Shown: positions 54,469 to 62,596 of the stretch, in pieces
Position numbering within the stretch: the stretch's first letter is position 1
How the letters are laid out: every line of letters begins with the position of its first letter
DNA from: Parasphingorhabdus cellanae
GTDB lineage: Bacteria; Pseudomonadota; Alphaproteobacteria; Sphingomonadales; Sphingomonadaceae
Length of the DNA stretch: 64,000 bases
Assembly: GCF_017498565.1 (NCBI RefSeq)
Contig: NZ_CP071794.1
Span: 2,532,001-2,596,000, forward strand
Direction: 5' to 3'
Made by a program: the position numbers and the translations under genes
The notes under the pieces: generated by a model
The model's input: only the letters and a program-made list of their open reading frames with translations
Databases searched by the model: none
What the model was told of the DNA's origin: nothing

Positions 54469-54762
54469 TCAGCTGGGTATATCCAATGATTGCAAGGCGG
54501 CCTTGCCGCGCGCGGTGATCATGGTGTCGAGAAAACGGGGTCCTGATCCCGTACCGGTTAGAAACGCTTCATAAAGGATCATACCATTGTCGCTCAATGT
54601 CTGGACGACATCGACGAACATCGCAGGATTACTGCCGGTTTCAGCAGACGCAATCATATCGGGAGACATGGTTGCGGCCGACGGCCAGGCTTGATTGAGC
54701 GATCCGAGAACATAAAGTTCCGTCTCGGATAAGTTCGCTTCGGGGGAGTAAGCAGAAGTCAT
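54469..54762 (-). CDS. hypothetical protein
   Basis: This 97-residue protein has no signal peptide or membrane segment. The pattern SETELYVLGSLNQAWPSAATM, DVVQTLSDNGMILYEAFL and LDTMITARGKAALQSL looks like a small winged-helix-type domain, but I cannot assign a family. It is on the opposite strand to the GAF-like gene and converges with it. Evidence for a real gene is the good codon pattern over its length and normal composition. Confidence 0.6.
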   Translation of the reverse strand: MTSAYSPEANLSETELYVLGSLNQAWPSAATMSPDMIASAETGSNPAMFVDVVQTLSDNGMILYEAFLTGTGSGPRFLDTMITARGKAALQSLDIPS

Positions 54763-55144
54763 TTTTTATCGCAGACCAGATCAAATTAAGTATGCCCCAC
54801 TCGCTTTGATTGCGTTAACCTTTATTAAACTAAAAAGTTAAAAAAGTGTTAACAAACGGTCACCACTCCTTTCCCTTTTTGACGTATTCAAAGGCCTTTT
54901 GACAGGCCGCAAAGCCAGTTCCAAGCTGCCTCTGAACAACATCTGCCCCTTACAAATTTTTGACGCATTGGCGATAGCGAAGACGGTTGTTCTGCCCTTA
55001 ATGCCAGACGAGTTGAATCAAACAATCCGCGATATGGGTAATTTTACTAAAGAGTTTAGGCCGTTTCTGACTTCTGGCCGGGATTGACAAATTTAACTCA
55101 CATACATAGGCATCTATTTAATAGATATAGATAAGGATTTGGCG
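54763..55144. other. 382-bp gene-free stretch upstream of the nitroreductase gene
   Basis: The stretch holds AT-rich DNA. It has a possible -35 element TTGACA at 55084-55089, and a palindrome at 55112-55126 described separately. A short TTG-started reading frame at 54899-55087 has no supporting signal and is not called. No RNA gene is recognisable. Confidence 0.55.
55112..55126. promoter_or_regulatory. MarR-type operator candidate
   Basis: ATCTATT-T-AATAGAT is a perfect 7+1+7 palindrome about 20 nt before the nitroreductase-like start codon. It lies where a repressor would block the promoter of the nitroreductase-MarR operon. Its size and AT content fit MarR operators; binding by the downstream MarR protein is inference. 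Confidence 0.55.
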
Positions 55145-56308
55145 ATGGTTTCACGCAGGCAAGTTTTGATGACAGGCGGTGCATCGCTGATACTACTGGG
55201 TGGAGGCTTCGGGGCCTATGTCGGCACGCGCTCCGTTGCCAAGGCACAGGCACCCTGGAAACAGGCCGCGGAAGGTTTCGGTGATCCACGGCTAGACGCG
55301 CTGGCCTATGCGATACTCGCTCCCAACCCTCACAACAGGCAACCATGGCAAGTGCGGCTAGCGGGCGATGATAGTTTTACCGTTTATTGTGACTTGGCGA
55401 AGCGTCTGCCATATACCGATCCGCCCAATCGTCAGATCACCATTGGGTTTGGGGCATTTCTAGAGCTGTTCCGGCAGGCAGCAGCAGAAAAAGGCTATCG
55501 AGCGGACATTGAACCATTCCCGGAAGGCGAGCCGGAACCGGTTCTGGATGAGCGACCGATTGCCTTGGTAACGATGGTCAAAGATCCATCGGTTCCGCGC
55601 GATCCGCTCTTTGGCGCGATATTGAACCGGCGCAGCACAAAAGAGCCGTTTGATCCGCGGCCGGTCGAAGACGAAATATTTGCCAAGCTTCAGACCTTGG
55701 CATTTGCAGGGCAATCAGGATCATCAATATCGCTGGCTACAACCAGTGATGCCGATCGTGTCGCCAAAATGCGGGCGCTTAGCTGGGATGCATGGAAAGT
55801 CGAATATGAAACCCCGCGCACCCAGAAAGAGAGTGTGGATCTGATGCGGATCGGGGCTGCGGAAATCAATGCCAATCCAGACGGCATTGATCTGGGCGGC
55901 CCGATGATGGAAGCGCTGCGTTTGGGCGGGGTCATCTCGCGTAAACAACTGGCTACCAAAGGGTCCAATGCCTATGAGACCGGCATCACGATGTATGAGG
56001 AGATGTTAGGGAAAACGAGCAGCTTTGGCTGGCTGACATCACCTGGCAATAGCCGTGCGATGCAGCTGCAATCGGGGGTTGCATGGGTGCGGATCAATCA
56101 GGCCGCAGCCATGCTGGGGCTAGCCATGCATCCGGTCAGCCAGATATTGCAGGAATTTCCAGAAATGGCGGCGCTTTATGACCGGTATCACGACTATGTT
56201 GCAGTGGCAGCTCCAGCGCGGGTGCAGGGTTTCTTCCGTTTTGGTTATGCGGCGACACCGGAACCGTCCCCCCGATGGCCAGTGGAATCGCTCATCATGA
56301 ACGTCTAA
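55145..56308 (+). CDS. Tat-exported nitroreductase-like flavoprotein
   Basis: This 387-residue protein starts with a twin-arginine signal (VSRRQVLMTGGASLILLGGG) and so is likely exported folded with its cofactor. The following domain resembles the nitroreductase/Acg family of flavin enzymes, with APNPHNRQPWQVRLAG near residue 57 as the FMN-contact region, ILNRRSTKEPFDPRPV and a C-terminal QVLQ-free tail. The Acg-type members lack normal nitroreductase activity, and this one may be a flavin sequestration protein; I cannot decide. AAGGA at 55133-55137 is 7 nt before the ATG at 55145, which fixes the start against the TTG at 55139. It is followed 9 nt later by a MarR-type regulator. Confidence 0.88.
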   Translation: MVSRRQVLMTGGASLILLGGGFGAYVGTRSVAKAQAPWKQAAEGFGDPRLDALAYAILAPNPHNRQPWQVRLAGDDSFTVYCDLAKRLPYTDPPNRQITIGFGAFLELFRQAAAEKGYRADIEPFPEGEPEPVLDERPIALVTMVKDPSVPRDPLFGAILNRRSTKEPFDPRPVEDEIFAKLQTLAFAGQSGSSISLATTSDADRVAKMRALSWDAWKVEYETPRTQKESVDLMRIGAAEINANPDGIDLGGPMMEALRLGGVISRKQLATKGSNAYETGITMYEEMLGKTSSFGWLTSPGNSRAMQLQSGVAWVRINQAAAMLGLAMHPVSQILQEFPEMAALYDRYHDYVAVAAPARVQGFFRFGYAATPEPSPRWPVESLIMNV

Positions 56309-56317
56309 AGCCAATAT

Positions 56318-56809
56318 ATGACCGACGAGACAGTATCAGAATCAGAATCAGGATCCAAACCCGCAGGCCTAGCTGGAGATCCCATAGAATTTGCCGTGAT
56401 GACAGAGATCGGGATTATCAGCCAGCTGGCGAACAACCTTTTTCAATCCTATCTGCCCAAAGGTATGACGGTGGCGCAATTCTCAGTGCTCAATCATCTT
56501 TTGCGTCTGGACGTGCAGGAAACCATCAGCGAGTTGGCGAGTGCGATGCAGGTGGCACAGCCCACCATGTCATCCACCGTGCGCAAGCTGGAAGATAAAC
56601 GGCTGGTTGAGCTGATTCATGAACCTGATGATCGCCGGATCAGGCGGGTAGCCGTGACTGCGGCGGGCGCGAAGAGTAGAAAAGACGCCGTGGCGGCTCT
56701 TGCTCCGATGGCAGAGATTTTAAGGCAGAATATAACCACCACAGAATGGGAGGCGATATTGCCGTCGCTCAACCGGATCAGGGTGTTGCTGGACCAGCAG
56801 CGCCGCTGA
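56318..56809 (+). CDS. MarR family transcriptional regulator
   Basis: This 163-residue regulator has the MarR winged helix: MTVAQFSVLNHLLRLDVQET, ISELASAMQVAQPTMSSTVR and KLEDKRLVELIHEPDDRRIR, the last being the wing with the conserved DxRxxR motif. The N-terminus is Ser/Glu rich and disordered. It is the second gene of a two-gene operon with the Tat-exported nitroreductase-like protein, so it probably controls that gene through the upstream palindrome. Confidence 0.95.
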   Translation: MTDETVSESESGSKPAGLAGDPIEFAVMTEIGIISQLANNLFQSYLPKGMTVAQFSVLNHLLRLDVQETISELASAMQVAQPTMSSTVRKLEDKRLVELIHEPDDRRIRRVAVTAAGAKSRKDAVAALAPMAEILRQNITTTEWEAILPSLNRIRVLLDQQRR

Positions 56810-56836
56810 CCGTTGATTATTGGCCGTCGATCATGG

Positions 56837-58351
56837 TCAAGAGCCGATGGCAGTTTCTTTTTTACCTTTGGCTTCTGATGCTTTCGCCTCTGCTTCTTTC
56901 AGCAAGGTGAGGGCGCGTTCTGTCATGTCGGATTGATGCGGACTGTAAGCCAGCGGGCCCAGCGTGTGCGCCGCCCAGTCATATTTTTTCTGCTCCATAA
57001 ATTCATTGGCCATCATCCAACGTAGACCATTGTCATAAGGTGCCAGTTCCAGCGCGCGGGCTAAGCCGTCAATAGCGATGGTTGGCGGCTCCATACCTTG
57101 CTCCCGATAACTACGGTAAAATTGAATGAGCGGAATCGGATGATCATTCTCAATTTTGTTCAGCTTCACAAATTGCCGCCGCATCTTTTTCCAGGCCGCA
57201 GCTTCATCCTCTGCGTCGGGTGCGATGCGGGCCAGCGCATAGCCTTTCTGGATATGGGCGTTGATCTCTTTAGGGTTTAATGCCAGCGCACGATCAGCGG
57301 CTGCCATCGCCTCGATATTGTTGCCGGCATCATATTCTGCCTCAGCCAAGGCTGCGAGTACCGCTGGATCATTCGGATGCTGGGCAGCTATGGTCCGCGC
57401 TTTAACGACAATTTCGGCGGCCTGTTCTTCATTCACGCCGCGCTTTGATTGAATCAGAACCGGCATCATTGCGGCTTCACCGGCGCGCAAGCGGCGCACG
57501 TCTATTGCGCCGATATTCAGATAGTTGCTCTTAATATGGTAGGTTGTGATTTTGCGTTGCCGTAGATAGCTATTCAGGTCTTTATCCAGCTGCTTCAAGT
57601 CACCAAAGGCGCCTTCGGCTGCCTCAATTTCGTCATCTCCTTCGGCAAGACGCGTTACATAGTCCGACAATTGTCCTTTTCGGTCAGACGAAAAATGCAG
57701 CATATGATAAAGCGCCCAACTCTGACCGTAAAAGGAATCATATCCTTTCGATTTATTCTCGGCATAAGCTTTGGTATCCAGCAGTAATTCTATCGGTACG
57801 TCTTTTGCAATAGCGAGTTCGTAAGCGCGGCCTTTAGATGATAACCCAACGCTGACGCTTCCGTCGCCACCGAACTTGGCTGTCCCATAAAATTCTGCAA
57901 AGCCTTCGTTGAGCCAGCGCGGATAGGCGCGTGTTGCCGAAGAGATGAGGAAGTGATGCGCATATTCATGCAGCAAGATCAGTTCGGATTGCGCCATTTT
58001 ATGGCGCGAGCTTTTGACCTTGGGCACGATTGCCAGCGAACCACCAGCACGCGGTATATAGAAACCGCCGACATATTTGTTGTCGCCGCCATGAAGGTCT
58101 CGAACATCGCCGGTATTCTTAACGACGTAAATCGTTACTCGATTTGACGGGCTAGGTTTGGTCGTGGGACGATTGAACAGCAAGCGCATGGTATCATGAT
58201 AGCGCTCCAGCCTTTCGGAGAAGGCTCTGACTTCTTTTTCCTTCTGGTTAGAATAGATCAGGAAATGGTCGCTGCTCGCTTCATGCCAGGCTGCTTGAGC
58301 TGGCGACACAAAAATCAGCAAAAAAAGTCCGGAAAGAAAAATACGTATCAT
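56837..58351 (-). CDS. secreted gluzincin-type metalloprotease with TPR repeats
   Basis: This 504-residue exported protein has a signal peptide (MIRIFLSGLFLLIFVSPAQA). The peptidase domain has the zinc motif HEYAHHFL at 128-135 and WLNEGFAEFYG at 147-156, where the Glu is the third ligand; this spacing is that of gluzincin peptidases (DUF1570-like). The C-terminal half (from about residue 300) is helical with TPR-like repeats, e.g. AAQHPNDPAVLAALAEAEYD and AMAAADRALALNPKEINAHI. It probably works in the periplasm. A perfect hairpin sits just before the start codon. Confidence 0.85.
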   Translation of the reverse strand: MIRIFLSGLFLLIFVSPAQAAWHEASSDHFLIYSNQKEKEVRAFSERLERYHDTMRLLFNRPTTKPSPSNRVTIYVVKNTGDVRDLHGGDNKYVGGFYIPRAGGSLAIVPKVKSSRHKMAQSELILLHEYAHHFLISSATRAYPRWLNEGFAEFYGTAKFGGDGSVSVGLSSKGRAYELAIAKDVPIELLLDTKAYAENKSKGYDSFYGQSWALYHMLHFSSDRKGQLSDYVTRLAEGDDEIEAAEGAFGDLKQLDKDLNSYLRQRKITTYHIKSNYLNIGAIDVRRLRAGEAAMMPVLIQSKRGVNEEQAAEIVVKARTIAAQHPNDPAVLAALAEAEYDAGNNIEAMAAADRALALNPKEINAHIQKGYALARIAPDAEDEAAAWKKMRRQFVKLNKIENDHPIPLIQFYRSYREQGMEPPTIAIDGLARALELAPYDNGLRWMMANEFMEQKKYDWAAHTLGPLAYSPHQSDMTERALTLLKEAEAKASEAKGKKETAIGS

Positions 58352-58359
58352 GTAATGGT

Positions 58360-58404
58360 GCCCCTATACTGAAAGCCTTATTAATAGACAGTCAGTATAG
58401 GGGC
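58360..58404. promoter_or_regulatory. perfect inverted repeat at the start of the metalloprotease gene
   Basis: GCCCCTATACTGA (58360-58372) and TCAGTATAGGGGC (58392-58404) are exact reverse complements around 19 nt. It lies 9 nt before the metalloprotease ATG on the minus strand and after the DUF885 stop. It could be an operator, a translational control hairpin, or the terminator of the DUF885 gene. There is no T run on the minus strand, which argues against a classic terminator. Confidence 0.6.
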
Positions 58405-58439
58405 AACAGGGATTTGAAAAACCGATCGATCAGATCAAT

Positions 58440-60275
58440 TTAGCTCTGCGTAGCAATCCAGTCGTCAATTTTCTTTTCCAGCACTGTCATCGGCAAAGCG
58501 CCGGTGTTGAGCACCTGATCATGAAACTCGCGTGGGTCAAATTTTTCGCCGAGGCTGTCTTGCGCTTTTTTCTTCAATCGCTGGATCGTCAAAGCACCGA
58601 TTTTATAGGCCAGTGCTTGCGAGGGGATTGCGATATAGCGTTCGACTTCTGCTGTAGCATCGGTCTCACCCATGCTCGAATTATCCAGCATATATTTGAT
58701 CGCCTGTTCGCGGGTCCACTTTTTGCTGTGGAGACCGGTGTCGACCACGAGCCGCATGGCACGGAGCATTTCGTCGTCGAGATGGCCGAAACGCTGATAG
58801 GGGTCGTCAAACATGCCCATCGGGAAACCGAGTTTCTCGGAATAGAGCGCCCAGCCTTCGACAAAGGCGGTGTTACCGCCAAAGCGCATGAAATTGGGCA
58901 AGTCCTCATTTTCCTGCGCCAGTGAAATCTGGAAATGGTGACCCGGTGCGCCTTCATGCAGATACAGCGTCGTCATGCCGGAAGTGTTGCGCGATGGCAG
59001 GTCATAGGCGTTGAAGTAAAATACTCCGGGGCGAGAGCCGTCGGGGGTACCGCTCTGATAGGAGCCGCCAGCTTGGAATTTCTCGATCGATTCATCGTAG
59101 GGGCGAATTTCCAGTGGAGATTTTGGTAGCACCTTGAACTGCGTCGCGATGACCTTGTCGACTTCTTTGCCAAGATCATAATAGCCTTGGGTCAGGGCTT
59201 CCCGCGATTCCGGCTGGAATTTCGGGTCGGTCCGCAAATGGGTGAAAAATTCCGACAATGTGCCTTCGAAGCCGACCTCGTCCTTAATCGCTTCCATCTC
59301 GGTCTTGATCCGCGCCACTTCACTGACGCCAAGATTATGGATATAGTCGGCTTCCAGCGGCAGCGTGGTCGTGCCTTCGATGAGATGTTTATACATCACA
59401 TCGCCGCCCTTCATGTAAGACAGACCAACGCCTTCCCGAGCCACTGGCAGATATTCGTTTTTCAGGAAATCATGCATGGTCTGATAGGATGCGAATATCT
59501 TCTTTGTCATCGCTTCATATTCGGCCGTCAGACGGGTCTTGTCGGCATCGCTGAAATCTTCCGGAAATTGCTGGGTGGGCGCCATGAAAGGGCTTTTCTC
59601 CAGACCCAGATCAATTTGCGTGGCGAGCTGCTCAATCACATTGCCAACAGTCAGCTTGGTTTCAACCACGCCGCTGTCCATGCCCTGACGGAACCGGCCA
59701 ACCGAGCGGTCGATCAGCGTGATGAACTCGGCATGGCGTTTCAGATTGTCTTCGTAATTTTTGACAGTCTTGAACGGCGCTGCGCCTTTGCCGGATGCAA
59801 AGGTCGGGTAAAATGTATGAAAGCCGCTGAAATGATTGAGCGGGCGAACGACGCTGAGGTCCATAATCTCTTTGGACATGCCTTTGATCGCTTGTTTCTT
59901 GTCGCGCAAGAAGACGTCATAGGCAATCTTGTCAGTCACACTGAGCTTGGTGCGATCAATCGCCATCAATGCCGCCAGCTCGCTTTCTTCAGCGGCGAGT
60001 TCGGCAGCGAAATATTCATCGCTGATATAGTCGCCCAAGCGGTCGGCATAGCGTTCGTCGCCGCGGAAAAGGGCACCGATTGGATTGCGATTCAGGCTAT
60101 CTGCATCGCTTTTTGCAAACAGGGCCTTCAGGGTCTCGCCCTCCGTCTCGGGCGGCTTTTCAACCCCCTCTTGCGCAGAAGCGGCGCTGGTTGCGGAGAG
60201 GCTATGGGCATTTGCAATCGAGCCGGTGGCCAGCAGGCTGGCACTGGCGAGCAGTGCGAGAGACTTGTTGATCAT
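58440..60275 (-). CDS. DUF885 family secreted peptidase
   Basis: This 611-residue exported protein has a signal peptide (MINKSLALLASASLLATGSIANA) and the DUF885 domain, a helical metallopeptidase-like fold. The putative zinc motif is HEGAPGHHFQ (TTLYLHEGAPGHHFQISLA), with the third ligand likely in FVEGWALYSEKLG. Members act as dipeptidases or are of unknown activity; several sphingomonads carry many copies. I start at MINKSL because AAGGGA lies 7 nt upstream; an upstream frame has no signal peptide at its start. Confidence 0.93.
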   Translation of the reverse strand: MINKSLALLASASLLATGSIANAHSLSATSAASAQEGVEKPPETEGETLKALFAKSDADSLNRNPIGALFRGDERYADRLGDYISDEYFAAELAAEESELAALMAIDRTKLSVTDKIAYDVFLRDKKQAIKGMSKEIMDLSVVRPLNHFSGFHTFYPTFASGKGAAPFKTVKNYEDNLKRHAEFITLIDRSVGRFRQGMDSGVVETKLTVGNVIEQLATQIDLGLEKSPFMAPTQQFPEDFSDADKTRLTAEYEAMTKKIFASYQTMHDFLKNEYLPVAREGVGLSYMKGGDVMYKHLIEGTTTLPLEADYIHNLGVSEVARIKTEMEAIKDEVGFEGTLSEFFTHLRTDPKFQPESREALTQGYYDLGKEVDKVIATQFKVLPKSPLEIRPYDESIEKFQAGGSYQSGTPDGSRPGVFYFNAYDLPSRNTSGMTTLYLHEGAPGHHFQISLAQENEDLPNFMRFGGNTAFVEGWALYSEKLGFPMGMFDDPYQRFGHLDDEMLRAMRLVVDTGLHSKKWTREQAIKYMLDNSSMGETDATAEVERYIAIPSQALAYKIGALTIQRLKKKAQDSLGEKFDPREFHDQVLNTGALPMTVLEKKIDDWIATQS

Positions 60276-60440
60276 TATATATCCCTTGTTTGAAAAGCTG
60301 TTATGTATGGCTAACACAGCTTGGTTACAGCTGCAACGATCGCCGATGTCGTTGGTCGAAGCAAGTGCGTCGTTGGTCAAGGGGCGAACGGCCGTTGATT
60401 GTCGTTATCCCTGGCGCCGTCCTCTAAATTCGTTCAAATA

Positions 60441-61151
60441 TCAGACCGTTATGGTGACTGGGCGGCCATGCCAACGATTGAGTCGGAACCATTTGGTAAT
60501 GATATATTTTGTGCCTTTGACGACTGGCGTTCCAGCATGCAGCGTGTTGAGATTGGGTCTGCCGTCCAAGCCCATATTATTCCAGATTAGCAACATGCCC
60601 TTGCGCGGTTTGACCTGATAGTCGAGATTCGGGAAAGCGGTCGCGCCGCCTTCTTCCGGTTCGTTGAGATAGGCCATCGCGGTCCAGCTGCGCTGTCCGC
60701 CATTGGGCTGTTCATTCTTCCAATATTGTTCGGACTCATGAAAAAAGTCATGGTGATCCTTGAATTCCTGACCGACTTCGTAGCGTTGTCCCTGCAACAC
60801 TTCGCTATGGTCATTATCCAGTCCCATCAGATCAGCGATGGATTTCTCGATACGTTGAATATCCGGATCATCTATCTTCACATTACAGCTATAGCTGGTC
60901 CGAAAATCCTCGCTCTTCATTGTCTCATAAACGCTAGACGGTGCGGAATCGGCCTCAATCATGTCGATCAGCAAGGCGCAATCGGCATCAGATAGAAAAT
61001 TCTGGTGCACAAATAGCTGCGCATGCGGGCTTTCCAGCCATTGCACATGGGGATGGGCATTTAACTTGTCCGTCACCCGGCGGCTCAGCTCGATCATCCG
61101 TTTGGGGCTGTTATACTTGGTCGCCTTGGTCTTTGGCACTGTCTTCATCAT
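60441..61151 (-). CDS. prolyl-4-hydroxylase-like 2-oxoglutarate/Fe(II) oxygenase
   Basis: This 236-residue dioxygenase uses 2-oxoglutarate and iron. The facial triad is visible as HxD at 133-135 (KDHHDFFHES) and the distal His at 205 (LNTLHAGTPV), with Lys215 as 2-oxoglutarate anchor (VKGTKYIITKWFR). Bacterial members hydroxylate proline in proteins such as EF-Tu. It lies 8 nt downstream of the secreted amidohydrolase gene, with GAGG before the ATG, so they are one operon. Confidence 0.92.
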   Translation of the reverse strand: MMKTVPKTKATKYNSPKRMIELSRRVTDKLNAHPHVQWLESPHAQLFVHQNFLSDADCALLIDMIEADSAPSSVYETMKSEDFRTSYSCNVKIDDPDIQRIEKSIADLMGLDNDHSEVLQGQRYEVGQEFKDHHDFFHESEQYWKNEQPNGGQRSWTAMAYLNEPEEGGATAFPNLDYQVKPRKGMLLIWNNMGLDGRPNLNTLHAGTPVVKGTKYIITKWFRLNRWHGRPVTITV

Positions 61152-61159
61152 CGGAAGCC

Positions 61160-62455
61160 TCAGTCGATAACCCGGCCGCGGACCATGACCCAGTCGATAT
61201 TTTCGAGCACGGTCACATCTTCCAGCGGATTGCCGTCAAAGGCGATCAGGTCCGCCGAATAGCCATTGGCGATCCGGCCAATCTGTCCCTCCATACCAAG
61301 CACTTCAGCCGCCAGGGTGGTTGCACTCACCACGGCTTCACGCGGTGTCAGGCCATGACGAACCATCAGCGCAAATTCTTCGGCATTGCGGCCATGACCG
61401 AATACGCCTGCATCGGTACCAAATGCGACCGGCACGCCCATTTTTTTGGCCAGGGTGACGGCTTTGCCAACGCTTCCCAACGTTTCGCGAATTTTATTCT
61501 CCACGACCGGCGTATAGATGCCTTTGCCCAAACCTTCGCTCACACCCTGAAACGCCATCAGGGTAGGAATCAGCGCAGACCCGTTCGCCTTCATCGCCTT
61601 AAGCGCAGCCTCGTCAGCAAAAGTGCCATGGTCAATCGTGTCGATACCCGCGCGCGCCGCTGCTTCGATGCCGCGTGCGCCATGGGCATGGGCCATGACC
61701 TTCAGGCCTAGTGAATGAGCGGTATCAGCAATAGATGTCATTTCCGCATCGGTAAAATGGGCTTCAAGACCGCGCCCTTGCTGAGACAGCACGCCGCCGG
61801 TTGCGGTGATCTTGATAATGTCGGAGCCAGCGCGTGATGCCTTACGGACTTTTTCTGCGCACTCAGTGGGACCGGTGCAGCTATAGCCGCTGGCTAGCGC
61901 ATCGTTAATATCTTCCTTGAAGCCGGTCGTATCGCCATGACCGCCGACAATCGCCAGGGCGGGACCTGCGGCGACGATGCGCGGTCCGGGGATCAAGCCC
62001 TCGGCCGTCCCTTTGCGCAGCGAGAAAGCGGAATATTGCGAAGAACCTGCTTCGCGCACGGTGGTGAAACCGGCCTTGGCCGTGATCAGAGCGTTTTTCG
62101 CACCGACGACAACGCCCCATTCAGTGGGTTCGGTCGCCTGTTTCCAAAAATCGCCACCGGGATCGCCGGTCAGGTGCACGTGCAAATCGATAAGGCCGGG
62201 CATCACAGTCTTGTCGGACATATCGATAATCGTGACATGGTCTTCAGGAGCAGAGGGCACAACCGCCCCTTGAGCAATGTCGATAATCTTCCCGTCGCTA
62301 ACGGTAATCGTTGCCGGCCCAGAAGCGCCTTGGCCGGGATCAGCAATAAGATTGCCAACCTTAATGATGGTGACTGGCGTCATCGGTTTTTCGTCTGCCG
62401 CCGATATCGGGGCTGCGAAGCCCAATGTTGCAATAGCCATCAGATGCCGGATCAT
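61160..62455 (-). CDS. secreted amidohydrolase family protein
   Basis: This 431-residue hydrolase of the amidohydrolase superfamily has a signal peptide (MIRHLMAIATLGFAAPISAA) and so is periplasmic or exported. The metal site begins with HVHLTGD in MPGLIDLHVHLTGDPG, then the carboxylated or bridging Lys region KITATGGVLSQQ, His in KVMAHAHGARG and DTIDHGTFAD, and the catalytic Asp in FGTDAGVFGHG. The order and spacing resemble imidazolonepropionase-like and Xaa-Pro dipeptidase-like members that cleave peptides. Substrate unknown. Confidence 0.93.
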   Translation of the reverse strand: MIRHLMAIATLGFAAPISAADEKPMTPVTIIKVGNLIADPGQGASGPATITVSDGKIIDIAQGAVVPSAPEDHVTIIDMSDKTVMPGLIDLHVHLTGDPGGDFWKQATEPTEWGVVVGAKNALITAKAGFTTVREAGSSQYSAFSLRKGTAEGLIPGPRIVAAGPALAIVGGHGDTTGFKEDINDALASGYSCTGPTECAEKVRKASRAGSDIIKITATGGVLSQQGRGLEAHFTDAEMTSIADTAHSLGLKVMAHAHGARGIEAAARAGIDTIDHGTFADEAALKAMKANGSALIPTLMAFQGVSEGLGKGIYTPVVENKIRETLGSVGKAVTLAKKMGVPVAFGTDAGVFGHGRNAEEFALMVRHGLTPREAVVSATTLAAEVLGMEGQIGRIANGYSADLIAFDGNPLEDVTVLENIDWVMVRGRVID

Positions 62456-62531
62456 ATCTCAATCTTTCCCATTAGGTGTTTTGACCTGTGTGCGACGGGC
62501 GGCAGATCGTTTCAAGGGATAATGTATAAGT

Positions 62532-62563
62532 AAGGCCCGCAATCATTGCTGATTACGGGCCTT
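62532..62563. terminator. hairpin terminator downstream of the RcnB-like gene
   Basis: AAGGCCCG-C-AATCA pairs with TGATT-A-CGGGCCTT around four nt, one mismatch only. Read on the minus strand, a T-rich tail (TTACTTATAC) follows, which suits the RcnB-like gene ending at 62597. Confidence 0.75.
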
Positions 62564-62596
62564 TCCTAAAGAAACTATGTTTCGGTTTGTGCCGAC

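Noticed and set aside
54899..55087. Short reading frame with TTG start
   Set aside because: No ribosome binding site at the right distance, no recognisable domain, and it ends in the promoter region of the next operon.
59187..60293. Open frame of 368 codons on the plus strand opposite the DUF885 gene
   Set aside because: Antisense shadow; the minus-strand protein has a signal peptide and conserved motifs over the same bases.
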